Below are positions 26,611 through 34,473 of a stretch of 64,000 bases of DNA, piece by piece. A model generated the notes under the pieces. The model had not been told where the DNA came from, did not search any database, and saw only the letters and a list, made by a program, of their open reading frames with translations. Every line of letters starts with the position of its first letter. The first letter of the stretch is position 1. The position numbers and the translations under genes are program-made. This DNA comes from an uncultured Paracoccaceae bacterium (GTDB lineage Bacteria > Pseudomonadota > Alphaproteobacteria > Rhodobacterales > Rhodobacteraceae), in NCBI GenBank assembly GCA_947501355.1, contig CANMVA010000001.1, positions 62,001 to 126,000 on the forward strand, read 5' to 3'.

Positions 26611-27816
26611 ATGACCCATATCGCCGTGATCGGGGCCGGACAGGCAGGCGCCTCCCTTGTGGCTAAGCTGCGCAGTGAAGGGTTTGACGGCGACATCACG
26701 CTAATCGGCGCAGAGCCCGTTCCACCCTATCAGCGCCCCCCGCTCTCAAAGAAATATCTGCTGGGCGAGATGTCGCTGGAACGTTTGTTCCTGCGGCCTG
26801 AGCAATTCTATGCGGATCAAAACATCACCTTGAAGCTCGGTGCGCCCGTCTCGGATATCGACGCAAGCGCGAAAACGATCACGCTTGGCGACGAAGTGAT
26901 CGCTTATGATCAACTGGCCTTTACCACCGGATCCCACCCCAACCGCCTACCTGCGAAAATCGGAGGCGCCCTGAACGGTGTCTATGTCGTGCGCGATTTG
27001 GCCGATGTGGATGGCATGACCGCTGCGTTTGAGAGAGGCGGTCATGTCCTGATCGTCGGCGGTGGCTATATCGGACTAGAGGCAGCGGCTGTCGCGGCAA
27101 AGAAGGGCCTGCAAGTCACGGTGGTCGAGATGGCAGACCGTATCCTTCAGCGTGTCGCCTGCCCCGAGACGTCAGACTATTTCCGCGCTCTGCACGAAGG
27201 CCACGGCGTCAAGGTCATCGAAGGCATTGGCCTCGATCATCTGCTGGGCACGGACCACGTCACCGGCGCGCAGCTGACGAACGGCGAACAAATCGACGTG
27301 GATTTCGTCATCGTCGGCGTCGGCATCACCCCCGCGACGGAGCTTGCGGAAAAGGCAGGCGTCACCCTTGAAAACGGCATCCGCGTAGATGCCCAAGGCC
27401 GCTCCTCCGACCCCGCGATCTGGGCCGCCGGGGATTGTGCCGCTTTCCCGTTCCGCGACCAGATCCTGCGGCTCGAGTCAGTGCAAAACGCCATTGATCA
27501 AGCCGAAGCCGTTGCCTGCAATATGCTGGGTGCTGCGACCGACTACATCCCCAAGCCATGGTTCTGGTCCGACCAATACGACGTGAAACTGCAAATCGCG
27601 GGCCTCAACCTTGGCTATGACCACGTCGTGACGCGCCAAACAGACGAAGCGGTCTCGCACTGGTATTACGCAGGCGACACCCTGCTCGCCGTGGACGCCA
27701 TGAACGACCCGCGCAATTACATGATCGGCAAGCGCCTGATCGAGGCGGGCAAATCCCCCGCCCCTGATGTCATCGCGAACCCAGAGACCGACATGAAAGC
27801 CCTCCTGCGCGCATGA
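26611..27816 (+). CDS. FAD/NAD-dependent ferredoxin reductase (rhodocoxin-reductase type)
   Basis: 401-residue pyridine-nucleotide-disulfide oxidoreductase-fold flavoprotein. It has an N-terminal FAD motif GAGQAGASLVAKL, PPYQRPPLSKKYL, a central NADH motif IVGGGYIGLEAAAVAAKKG, AAGDCAAFP, and the C-terminal Reductase_C domain (WFWSDQYDVKLQIAGL). Such enzymes pass electrons from NAD(P)H to [2Fe-2S] ferredoxins of P450 or ring-hydroxylating dioxygenases; no partner is nearby. The stop overlaps rsmD (ATGA). Confidence 0.9.
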   Translation: MTHIAVIGAGQAGASLVAKLRSEGFDGDITLIGAEPVPPYQRPPLSKKYLLGEMSLERLFLRPEQFYADQNITLKLGAPVSDIDASAKTITLGDEVIAYDQLAFTTGSHPNRLPAKIGGALNGVYVVRDLADVDGMTAAFERGGHVLIVGGGYIGLEAAAVAAKKGLQVTVVEMADRILQRVACPETSDYFRALHEGHGVKVIEGIGLDHLLGTDHVTGAQLTNGEQIDVDFVIVGVGITPATELAEKAGVTLENGIRVDAQGRSSDPAIWAAGDCAAFPFRDQILRLESVQNAIDQAEAVACNMLGAATDYIPKPWFWSDQYDVKLQIAGLNLGYDHVVTRQTDEAVSHWYYAGDTLLAVDAMNDPRNYMIGKRLIEAGKSPAPDVIANPETDMKALLRA

Positions 27817-28373
27817 GGATCATCGGCGGACGCTTCAAGGGCCGCGCACTTACTCCGGTCGGGAAAGGCGACACGGGCGCCCATCTGCGCCCCACCACCG
27901 ACCGCATCCGCGAGAGCCTTTTCAACGTCCTGCAAGGCGGCGCATTCGGGAACCCTATCACCGATGCCCATGTGCTTGATCTTTTCGCGGGCACCGGGGC
28001 GCTAGGGTTGGAGGCGCTCTCACGCGGCGCGGCGCATGTCACCTTCGTCGATGACGGGCGCAAGGCACAAAGCCTGATCGCCGAGAACATCCGCCTCACC
28101 GACAGCAAAGCCCACACAACGCTTCTGCGCAGAGACGCCACGCGCCTGCCCGCCAACACCAGCCCGCAGGCCACGCTGGTCTTCCTCGATCCGCCCTATG
28201 GAACGGGCCTTGGCCTCGAAGCACTCGGCGCGGCACAGCATAACAACTGGCTCGCCAGCAGCGCATTGATCGTCTTTGAAGACAACGCCCCGGCCCCGCC
28301 GCTCCCCGATTTTGAACGACTCAGCGATCGGCGCTATGGTGATACCCACATCACTTTTCTGGAGGTCCCATGA
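27813..28373 (+). CDS. rsmD: 16S rRNA (guanine(966)-N2)-methyltransferase RsmD
   Basis: 186-residue SAM-dependent RNA methyltransferase modifying G966 in helix 31 of 16S rRNA. It has the family start MRIIGGRFKGRAL, PTTDRIRESLFNVLQ, SAM loop DLFAGTGALGLEALSRGA, and catalytic DPPY (VFLDPPYGTGLG). It is coupled by ATGA to the upstream reductase and again by ATGA to a 58-codon ORF downstream. Confidence 0.95.
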   Translation: MRIIGGRFKGRALTPVGKGDTGAHLRPTTDRIRESLFNVLQGGAFGNPITDAHVLDLFAGTGALGLEALSRGAAHVTFVDDGRKAQSLIAENIRLTDSKAHTTLLRRDATRLPANTSPQATLVFLDPPYGTGLGLEALGAAQHNNWLASSALIVFEDNAPAPPLPDFERLSDRRYGDTHITFLEVP

Positions 28374-28546
28374 CCACCACAGACGTCTACATCCCCCAAG
28401 ACACCGCGCGCACGGCGCCCGCGCCGAAACGGCAAGCCCCTCCAGTCTTCATCGGCGATATCTTGACCCATCATAACGGGCTACCGACCCTACTCCTGCA
28501 ATGGTGGGCCGCGCAGGATGCCAAAGAAAAAGACGGCCACACCTGA
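28370..28546 (+). CDS. Small uncharacterised protein, 58 aa, coupled to rsmD
   Basis: ATG 28370 overlaps the rsmD stop (ATGA) and a full GGAGGT sits 3 nt upstream. The product opens MTTTDVYIPQDTARTAP and contains VFIGDILTHHNGLPTLLLQWW; it ends in charged KEKDGHT. No signal peptide. I do not recognise a domain. Strong coupling, a good ribosome binding site and a stop just before the dispersed repeat argue that it is real, but length alone makes this uncertain. Confidence 0.6.
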   Translation: MTTTDVYIPQDTARTAPAPKRQAPPVFIGDILTHHNGLPTLLLQWWAAQDAKEKDGHT

Positions 28547-28553
28547 ACGCCTT

Positions 28554-28600
28554 TTTCACTTTGGTATAAATATCCCGGGGTGTGGGGCGGAGCCCCGCCC
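28554..28600 (+). repeat. Dispersed 3'-end repeat, diverged copy with GC hairpin
   Basis: TTTTCACTTTGGTATAAATA, then TCCCGGGG and a hairpin GGGGC-gga-GCCCC (28584-28588 with 28592-28596). It follows the 58-codon ORF by 7 bp and lies between convergent genes, so it may end both transcripts. Confidence 0.6.
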
Positions 28601-28628
28601 GGTCGACCCGCGCAAGCGGGGCGAAACC

Positions 28629-29669
28629 TTACTGAGACGTCCCGCGCGTCACCTGAACAGCCGCACGTGCGTCTTCGATCAGCGTAGCACCATCCAGACC
28701 TTTCGCGGTCACCTCTTCGATCCACTCGGCGATGACATCCTCGCCCATTGCCGCGATCTCGGCGGTCACCTCAGCGCTCAGTTCGGCGATCTCGTTGCCA
28801 TCATCTGCCATCGCCTGACGACCCACCTTATCGCCAGTGTCATGGGCTGCGCCCGCCATAGCCGCCGCAGCAAAACCGGAATTGGCGTCGATAACCGCCT
28901 TCAGATCATCGGGCAGGCTTTCATACTTCGCCTTGTTCATCGCCCAGATGAAATAGAGGTTATAGAGCGACTTCTCACCAGCCACGTCCGTGTGGCTGTC
29001 CGTCAGCTCATTCAGCTTCAAAGACGGCGACATCTCCCATGTGATCACGCCACCATCCAGAACACCTTTCGACAACGCTTCGGGGAAGGCAGGCACAGCC
29101 ATTCCGATGGGCGTCGCGCCCAGCTTCTTCAACAAAAGCGTCGCAGGGCGGGACGGGCCGCGCAGTTTCAGGCCTTTGAAATCCTCGACCGAGGCAACGG
29201 GCGCACCTTTCTTGTGCACGATGCCCGGCCCATGCATGTGGGCTGCGATCACGTGCACGTCGCGGAAATCATCCATCAGGTGCTTTTGCGTGAAGATCCA
29301 CGCGGCTTTGGAGGCTTCTTCACCGGACTTGGTGACCATGAAGGGCATTTCCATGGCTTCAGCTTCGGGGAAGCGACCGGGCTGGTAGCCGGGGATCACC
29401 CAACCACCGTCAATGGCGCCATCGCGGATCAGGTCATATTGCGCAGGGGCTTTGCCGCCCAGCTGCATGAAGGGATAGAGCTCAACCTTGATGCGACCGC
29501 CTGAATCCTTCTCAATCTTCTCAGCCCAAGGCTGCATGAAATAAGTCGGATTGGCCGATTTCGGCGAGACAAAATGCTGGAAGCGCAAGGTCACCTCCTG
29601 CGCCATCACAGAGGTTGCGGTCATGCCGAGAGCGGCGATCAGGGCTGCGGATTTCAAGATCATGTTCAT
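28629..29669 (-). CDS. TRAP transporter solute-binding protein (DctP family), orphan
   Basis: 346-residue periplasmic receptor of a tripartite ATP-independent transporter. It has a Sec signal peptide (LKSAALIAALGMTATSVMA), then VTLRFQHFVSPKSANPTYFMQPWAEKIEKDSGGRIKVELYP, and DFKGLKLRGPSRPATLLLKKLGATP, which contains the carboxylate-binding Arg. Ligands are usually organic acids. The membrane subunits DctQ and DctM are not next to it, which is unusual. A Fur-like sequence lies about 80 bp upstream of the start. Confidence 0.9.
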   Translation of the reverse strand: MNMILKSAALIAALGMTATSVMAQEVTLRFQHFVSPKSANPTYFMQPWAEKIEKDSGGRIKVELYPFMQLGGKAPAQYDLIRDGAIDGGWVIPGYQPGRFPEAEAMEMPFMVTKSGEEASKAAWIFTQKHLMDDFRDVHVIAAHMHGPGIVHKKGAPVASVEDFKGLKLRGPSRPATLLLKKLGATPIGMAVPAFPEALSKGVLDGGVITWEMSPSLKLNELTDSHTDVAGEKSLYNLYFIWAMNKAKYESLPDDLKAVIDANSGFAAAAMAGAAHDTGDKVGRQAMADDGNEIAELSAEVTAEIAAMGEDVIAEWIEEVTAKGLDGATLIEDARAAVQVTRGTSQ

Positions 29670-29703
29670 CGCGCGAGCCTCCTTTTCATAAGGTCAAAGC
29701 GAT

Positions 29704-29720
29704 GTCGCATCGGGTGCGAC
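29704..29720. promoter_or_regulatory. Inverted repeat in the dctP leader
   Basis: GTCGCA-tcggg-TGCGAC, a perfect 6-bp dyad with a 5-nt spacer, located 35-51 bp upstream of the dctP ATG. It could be an operator or a leader hairpin; no regulator is identified. Confidence 0.35.
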
Positions 29721-29749
29721 GGGATGTAGGTAAAGGCTTGAATGCCTAG

Positions 29750-29770
29750 TTGCAAATCATTCTCAATTAG
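29750..29770 (-). promoter_or_regulatory. Fur/Mur-like box upstream of the TRAP receptor gene
   Basis: On the minus strand the site reads TTGAGAATGATTTGCAA, close to the classical Fur-box core GATAATGATTATC (about 10 of 13 positions for GAGAATGATTTGC). In alphaproteobacteria Fur homologues often act as the manganese regulator Mur. It sits 81-101 bp upstream of the dctP start. Confidence 0.35.
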
Positions 29771-29778
29771 AGAGGCCG

Positions 29779-29808
29779 GGTCTTGGCGCGCAAGAAAGCG
29801 CCAAGACC
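29779..29808 (-). terminator. Hairpin downstream of map
   Basis: Perfect 11-bp stem GGTCTTGGCGC / GCGCCAAGACC (29779-29789 with 29798-29808), 8-nt loop, 45 bp after the map stop. There is no U-run on either strand, so termination would be Rho-assisted or the hairpin may protect the 3' end. Confidence 0.5.
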
Positions 29809-29853
29809 TTCATTCTGCAAGCTCTTTGGCATGTTCGGGGGAAAACGTCGCAA

Positions 29854-30666
29854 TTATTCCCCGTAGGTCGGGTGAAAGATGCCCGCAGGCGACTGGGTAA
29901 AGATCTCGACCCCGGTGGCCGTTACCCCGACCGAATGCTCGAACTGCGCTGACAGCGACTTGTCGCGGGTCACGGCGGTCCAGTCATCGGCAAGCACCTT
30001 GGTCTCCGGGCGACCCAGATTGACCATCGGCTCGATGGTAAAGAACATACCCTCTTCCAGAACCGGCCCGGTCCCCGCGCGCCCATAGTGCAGCACATTG
30101 GGCGGGGCGTGGAACACACGGCCCAAGCCGTGCCCGCAGAAATCGCGGACCACAGACATACGATGCGCTTCGACGTAGGTTTGGATCGCGTGGCCGATAT
30201 CGCCAAAGGTGTTGCCGGGCTTCACTGCCTCAATCCCTTTGAAGAGCGCGTCATGGGTGACCTGGATAAGCCGCTCGGACTTGCGCGAGAGCTTGCCTGC
30301 CACATACATCCGGCTCGTATCGCCAAACCATCCATCCACAATCACGGTCACGTCGATATTCAGAATATCGCCATCTTTCAGCTTTTTCTCACCGGGAATG
30401 CCGTGACACACGACATGGTTCATGCTGATGCAGGAAGCGTGCTGATACCCCTTATACCCAATCGTAGCCGAGCGTGCGCCCGCATCCTCGACCATCTTTG
30501 TGATGATGCGGTCGATCTCTCCGGTCGTCTGGCCGACGAACACATGCTGCGCGATGTCGTCAAGAATGGTCGCCGCGAGCTTGCCCGCTGCGCGCATCCC
30601 CGCGTAATCCGCGTCCTGATAAATCCGGATGCCGTCCTTTGTCAGGCGGCCTTTACGTTCGTCCAT
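29854..30666 (-). CDS. map: Methionine aminopeptidase, type I
   Basis: 270-residue dinuclear-metal protease that removes the initiator Met. Motifs are HASCISMNHVVCHGIPG (substrate His), DGDILNIDVTVIVDGWFGDTSRM (two metal Asp), FCGHGLGRVFHAPPNV (metal His), FTIEPMVNLG (Glu) and SAQFEHSVGVT (Glu). Complete and normal in length. ATG 30666 is the only start consistent with homologues. It is followed by an 11-bp hairpin. Confidence 0.96.
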   Translation of the reverse strand: MDERKGRLTKDGIRIYQDADYAGMRAAGKLAATILDDIAQHVFVGQTTGEIDRIITKMVEDAGARSATIGYKGYQHASCISMNHVVCHGIPGEKKLKDGDILNIDVTVIVDGWFGDTSRMYVAGKLSRKSERLIQVTHDALFKGIEAVKPGNTFGDIGHAIQTYVEAHRMSVVRDFCGHGLGRVFHAPPNVLHYGRAGTGPVLEEGMFFTIEPMVNLGRPETKVLADDWTAVTRDKSLSAQFEHSVGVTATGVEIFTQSPAGIFHPTYGE

Positions 30667-30721
30667 GATCCGTGACCGAAAAGTGTCTGTTTGAGGCTAC
30701 ATAGGTCAGACAGCGAAAATG

Positions 30722-30757
30722 TGCCAGTGGGGTGTCACGATGGTGTGACAACTGGCA
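30722..30757 (-). terminator. Compound hairpin over the sfsA stop codon
   Basis: TGCCAGT (30722-30728) pairs with ACTGGCA (30751-30757), and inside it TGTCAC (30733-30738) pairs with GTGACA (30745-30750). The minus-strand continuation is CATTTTCG. Likely ends the sfsA transcript before map. Confidence 0.5.
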
Positions 30758-31445
30758 GCGGGCGGGCAAACTGAACGCCATCGGTGGAAATCGTGGTGTC
30801 GTAGCAGATCATCTCGACCCCCGCGGCATGGGCCTTGGCGAAGGCCTCGGCATATTTGGGGTCCAGATCGGCGGCCATTTTAAGCCGTCCGCAATCGGTG
30901 CGCTGCACAAGATAGAGCATGATCGCACGATGCCCTTGGGCGACCATTTCGGACAACTCCGCCAAATGCTTGGCCCCGCGCGCGGTGACACTATCGGGGA
31001 ACTCCGCCCAATCATCTTCGCGCAGCAGGTGGACGTTTTTCACCTCAACATAGGCATCAGGCAGGCCGTCTTGGGTCAGCAGGAAATCCACGCGGCTGTT
31101 CGTGCCATATTTCACTTCCGGCCGCACGGTCTTGTAGGCCGCGACCTCGGCCACCTGGCCCGCCTCCAGCGCCTCTTTGACGACGCGATTGGGCACAGAG
31201 GTATCAATGCCCGCCCAATGGCCGTTCTCAAACTCCACTAGTCGCCAACCGTATTTCAGCTTCTTCTTCGGGTCGTCGTTGGGCTCCAGCCAGACCTTTA
31301 GCCCCTCGTCCTTCAGACCCAGCATCGCGCCGGGATTGGGGCAATGGGCTTTGACGATCTCTCCGCCATCCAGACGGATATCAGAGAGGAACCGATTATA
31401 GCGGCGGATCAGGCGACCGGGGATAAGAGGGGTTTGAAAGCGCAT
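30735..31445 (-). CDS. sfsA: SfsA-family DNA-binding/nuclease-like protein
   Basis: 236-residue SfsA (sugar fermentation stimulation) protein. It has the N-terminal OB-like part (LIPGRLIRRYNRFLSDIRLDGGEIVKAHCPNPGAMLGL) and a C-terminal PD-(D/E)XK nuclease-like fold with VDFLLTQDGLPDAYVEVKNVHL and FPDSVTARGAKHLAEL. The biochemical role is poorly defined; E. coli SfsA binds DNA. It is divergent from the CinA-like gene and followed by map on the same strand. Confidence 0.93.
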   Translation of the reverse strand: MRFQTPLIPGRLIRRYNRFLSDIRLDGGEIVKAHCPNPGAMLGLKDEGLKVWLEPNDDPKKKLKYGWRLVEFENGHWAGIDTSVPNRVVKEALEAGQVAEVAAYKTVRPEVKYGTNSRVDFLLTQDGLPDAYVEVKNVHLLREDDWAEFPDSVTARGAKHLAELSEMVAQGHRAIMLYLVQRTDCGRLKMAADLDPKYAEAFAKAHAAGVEMICYDTTISTDGVQFARPLPVVTPS

Positions 31446-31490
31446 GGGCCAGACCTATAGAGTTTCAGACCAAGAGCAAGGGAGCAGACC

Positions 31491-32213
31491 ATGAGCAATC
31501 CAACAGCCGCGATGCTGGTGATCGGGGATGAAATCCTGTCCGGGCGCACGAAGGATTCCAACACCAACTACCTTGCCTGTGAGCTGACCAAGGCGGGGAT
31601 TGATCTGAAGGAAGCGCGCGTTGTGTCCGATGATCGCGACGCGATTGTGGGGGCCGTGCGCGCTTTGTCTGAGGCCTATGACAGCGTCTTCACTTCGGGC
31701 GGGATCGGGCCGACCCATGATGACATCACCGCCGATTGCATTGCCGAGGCGTTCGGAGCCTCTATCGACGTGCGCGAGGATGCGCGGGCGTTGCTGGCCG
31801 CACATTACAAACGCACGGGCGGCGAGCTGAACGAGGCGCGTTTGCGCATGGCGCGCATTCCAGACGGGGCGGAGTTGATCGACAATCCGGTCTCCACCGC
31901 GCCAGGGTTCAAGCTGGGCAATGTGCACGTGATGGCAGGGGTGCCTTCGGTGTTTCATGCGATGGTGGCCAGCGTGTTGCCAACGCTCACCGGCGGTCAG
32001 CCGCTGCTGTCGCAGACCCTGCGCATTGATCGCGGCGAAGGCGATATCGCGGGGCCTTTGGCCAAGCTGGCAGAGGCGTATCCGGATCTATCTATCGGGT
32101 CCTATCCGTTTCAGCAGAACGGGGCGTTCGGGTCGAACGTGGTTGTGCGCGGGTCGGACGGGGCACGGGTGGATGCGGCGATGGCCGATCTTGCCAGAGC
32201 GTTCCCGGCGTGA
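31491..32213 (+). CDS. CinA-N/MoeA-like molybdopterin-binding-fold protein
   Basis: 240-residue protein matching the N-terminal domain of CinA (MoaB/Mog fold). The opening AAMLVIGDEILSGRTKDSNTNYLACEL, the VFTSGGIGPTHDDITADCIAEAFG block, and PGFKLGNVHVMAGVPSVFHAM are diagnostic. Members hydrolyse ADP-ribose or bind molybdopterin; without the C-terminal amidase it is not full CinA. It is first of a four-gene coupled operon (CinA-like, GNAT, AhpD-like, OmpA). Confidence 0.9.
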   Translation: MSNPTAAMLVIGDEILSGRTKDSNTNYLACELTKAGIDLKEARVVSDDRDAIVGAVRALSEAYDSVFTSGGIGPTHDDITADCIAEAFGASIDVREDARALLAAHYKRTGGELNEARLRMARIPDGAELIDNPVSTAPGFKLGNVHVMAGVPSVFHAMVASVLPTLTGGQPLLSQTLRIDRGEGDIAGPLAKLAEAYPDLSIGSYPFQQNGAFGSNVVVRGSDGARVDAAMADLARAFPA

Positions 32214-32914
32214 CGCCAGACCTGCCAAAACTGCTTGAGGTGTTGGAGGCGACATGGCCGCCTGCCTCTACCAAGCAGATCGGCGGCTGGACAATCCGAG
32301 ATGGCGCGGGGGGCGGCAAGCGTGTCTCTGCCGCGACGGGGACGGGCGACATCGCCCTTGCGGAAGCGGCGATGGAGATGCCGCTTTTTCAGATGCGCGG
32401 CGATCAGCCAGAGGACGCCGCTTTGGAGGCCGCAGGCTACGCCCGCATTGACCCCACGACGCTTTACGCCGCGCCGGTGGAGGCACTCGCCACAGAGCTG
32501 CCTCCACGGGTCACGACGTTCGAGGTCTGGGAGCCGCTGCACATAATGCGCGAGATTTGGGCCGAGGGCGGCATTGGCCCGGCCCGTGTCGCCGTTATGG
32601 AACGTGTGAAAGGCCCGAAAACCGGCCTCTTCGGACGCATCGACAACAAGCCCGCGGGGGCCGGTTTCGTCGCCATTCATGACGGTATCGCCATGGTCCA
32701 CGCCCTTGAAGTCCTGGCCACACATCGCCGCAAAGGGCTCGGCGTCTACATGATGCGGCAAGCGGCGTTCTGGGCGCGGCGCAACGGGGCGACCCATCTG
32801 GCGCTGGCAGTGACCGAGGCCAACCAGGCCGCCAACGCGCTTTATGCAGGGCTTGGACTGACCCGTGCGGGCGGCTATCACTACCGTATCAAACAGCGCG
32901 AGACACCAGCATGA
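32210..32914 (+). CDS. GNAT-family N-acetyltransferase
   Basis: 234 aa starting with GTG at 32210, which overlaps the previous stop (GTGA). The C-terminal GNAT domain has the acetyl-CoA motif VLATHRRKGLGVYMMRQAAFWA and the helix ANALYAGLGLTRAGGYHYR, resembling ribosomal-protein or phosphinothricin-type acetyltransferases. The N-terminal half is less conserved but also GNAT-like. Substrate unknown. Its stop overlaps the AhpD-like start (ATGA). Confidence 0.85.
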   Translation: MTPDLPKLLEVLEATWPPASTKQIGGWTIRDGAGGGKRVSAATGTGDIALAEAAMEMPLFQMRGDQPEDAALEAAGYARIDPTTLYAAPVEALATELPPRVTTFEVWEPLHIMREIWAEGGIGPARVAVMERVKGPKTGLFGRIDNKPAGAGFVAIHDGIAMVHALEVLATHRRKGLGVYMMRQAAFWARRNGATHLALAVTEANQAANALYAGLGLTRAGGYHYRIKQRETPA

Positions 32915-33480
32915 GCAAAGACCAACCCACAGCCCTGGACCTGCCCATGGTCGATCCGCTGCCCGAGCAGACGCAGAAGTATTTCGATATCTGCATGGAC
33001 AAGCTGGGCATGATCCCGAATGTGTTGCAGGCCTATGCATTTGATGTTGAGAAACTAAACGCCTTCACGGCGCTTTATAATGACCTGATGCTGGCGGATA
33101 GCGGGCTCAGTAAGCTCGAACGCGAGATGATCGCGGTTGCCGTGTCCTCGGAAAACAAGTGCTACTATTGCCTGACCGCCCATGGGGCCGCCGTGCGCGA
33201 ATTGTCGGGCGATCCGATGCTGGGCGAGATGCTGGTGATGAACTACCGCGCGGCGCCCTTGGATGCGCGCCACCGCGCGATGCTGGACTTCGCGGTCAAG
33301 ATGACCCGCGCCAGTGCAGAGATCGAGGAGGCCGACCGCAATGCCCTGCGCGGCGTGGGCTTTTCGGAGCGCGATATCTGGGACATCGCCGGGGTCGCGG
33401 GCTTTTTCAACATGACCAACCGGATCGCCTCGGCCACCGATATGCGGCCCAATGACGAGTATCACGCACAGCACCGATGA
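32911..33480 (+). CDS. Peroxidase-related AhpD/CMD-fold protein
   Basis: 189-residue carboxymuconolactone-decarboxylase-fold protein of the 'uncharacterised peroxidase-related' type. It has the redox motif Cys84-Tyr-Tyr-Cys87 with His91 (ENKCYYCLTAHGA), as in AhpD, and a C-terminal NMTNRIASATDMRPNDEYH that is typical of the group. It probably reduces peroxides or acts as a thiol carrier. It is coupled on both sides by ATGA overlaps. Confidence 0.9.
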   Translation: MSKDQPTALDLPMVDPLPEQTQKYFDICMDKLGMIPNVLQAYAFDVEKLNAFTALYNDLMLADSGLSKLEREMIAVAVSSENKCYYCLTAHGAAVRELSGDPMLGEMLVMNYRAAPLDARHRAMLDFAVKMTRASAEIEEADRNALRGVGFSERDIWDIAGVAGFFNMTNRIASATDMRPNDEYHAQHR

Positions 33481-34397
33481 TCCGGGCCGCCCTTCTCTGC
33501 GCGCTTTGCAGCGCGGGGGCTGCGGAGGCTGCCCAGTTGGCCCTGCCATCGAACGCAGTCTTGGCCGCTGAGATCAGCAGCGGCTCTGACAGTTACAAAT
33601 TGCCCATCGGCCCGTGGGAAGCTGGCGAGTTGCCAACGCGGCTTTTCGAGGGGCCTGTGCAGCAACAAGCCTGGAGGATCGGCGCGACCGGATTGACCAC
33701 GCTGCAACTGATCCGCCCCCTGCGCGATCAGCTGGAACCGCTTGGCTATGAGGTTATCTTCGACTGCGAAACCGACGCCTGCGGTGGCTTTGATTTCCGG
33801 TTTGAAACCCCGGTGATCCCAGAGCCGGACATGCATGTGGACCTCGGCGATTTCCGCTTCCTGTCGATGGTGAAGGGGGAGGAGGCGATCTCGCTCCTTG
33901 TCAGCCGGTCGGCGGTGGCGGGCTACATCCAGATCACTCGGGTGGGCGTCGCGGCAGACACACCGCTGGTCGAAACCGACGCCGCCCCGGTGCGCGCGCC
34001 CAGCCCGGAACCCTTGGTTGGTAGCCTGGCGGAAACGCTTCTGGCGCAAGGCCGCGTGGTCCTCCGCGATCTCGATTTCGAGATCGGATCGACCCAGCTG
34101 AGCAATGGCGATTATGCGTCGCTCCAAGCGCTCGCCGATCTGATGGCTGCCGAGCCGGACCTGACAATTGCGCTGGTCGGGCATACGGACAGCACCGGTG
34201 GGCTGGACGTGAATATCGACATCTCGCGGCAGCGCGCAGCGGCAGTGTTGGAGCGGCTGGCAAGTGATTTTGACGTGCCGCGCACCCGGATGGAAGCCGA
34301 AGGGATGGGCTATCTTGCGCCCATTGCCTCGAACCTCGATGAGGCCGGGCGCGAGGAAAACCGCCGGGTCGAGGCGATCATCACCTCGACACGCTAA
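33477..34397 (+). CDS. OmpA-family peptidoglycan-binding protein
   Basis: 306-residue exported protein with a short signal peptide (MIRAALLCALCSAGAAEA). An N-terminal domain of unknown fold contains a Cys pair (DCETDACGG). The C-terminal OmpA domain is VVLRDLDFEIGSTQLSNGDYASLQALADLM, then VGHTDSTGGLDVNIDISRQRAAAV, with the diaminopimelate-binding Asp and Arg. It anchors the outer membrane to peptidoglycan. It is last of the CinA-like/GNAT/AhpD-like operon, a combination without an obvious shared function. Confidence 0.88.
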   Translation: MIRAALLCALCSAGAAEAAQLALPSNAVLAAEISSGSDSYKLPIGPWEAGELPTRLFEGPVQQQAWRIGATGLTTLQLIRPLRDQLEPLGYEVIFDCETDACGGFDFRFETPVIPEPDMHVDLGDFRFLSMVKGEEAISLLVSRSAVAGYIQITRVGVAADTPLVETDAAPVRAPSPEPLVGSLAETLLAQGRVVLRDLDFEIGSTQLSNGDYASLQALADLMAAEPDLTIALVGHTDSTGGLDVNIDISRQRAAAVLERLASDFDVPRTRMEAEGMGYLAPIASNLDEAGREENRRVEAIITSTR

Positions 34398-34427
34398 AGA
34401 AAAAAGCGCGGCCCGTGAGAGCCGCGC
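34397..34427 (-). terminator. Intrinsic terminator of the LysR gene
   Basis: Minus strand: GCGCGGC (34421-34427) pairs with GCCGCGC (34406-34412) around 8 nt and runs into a U-rich tail complementary to AAAGAAAAAA (34396-34405). It lies in the 76-bp gap between the convergent OmpA and LysR genes. Confidence 0.8.
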
Positions 34428-34473
34428 AAGTCTATAAGCACCTTGGGAATGCTTCAGGGGAAAACGGTCGTGC

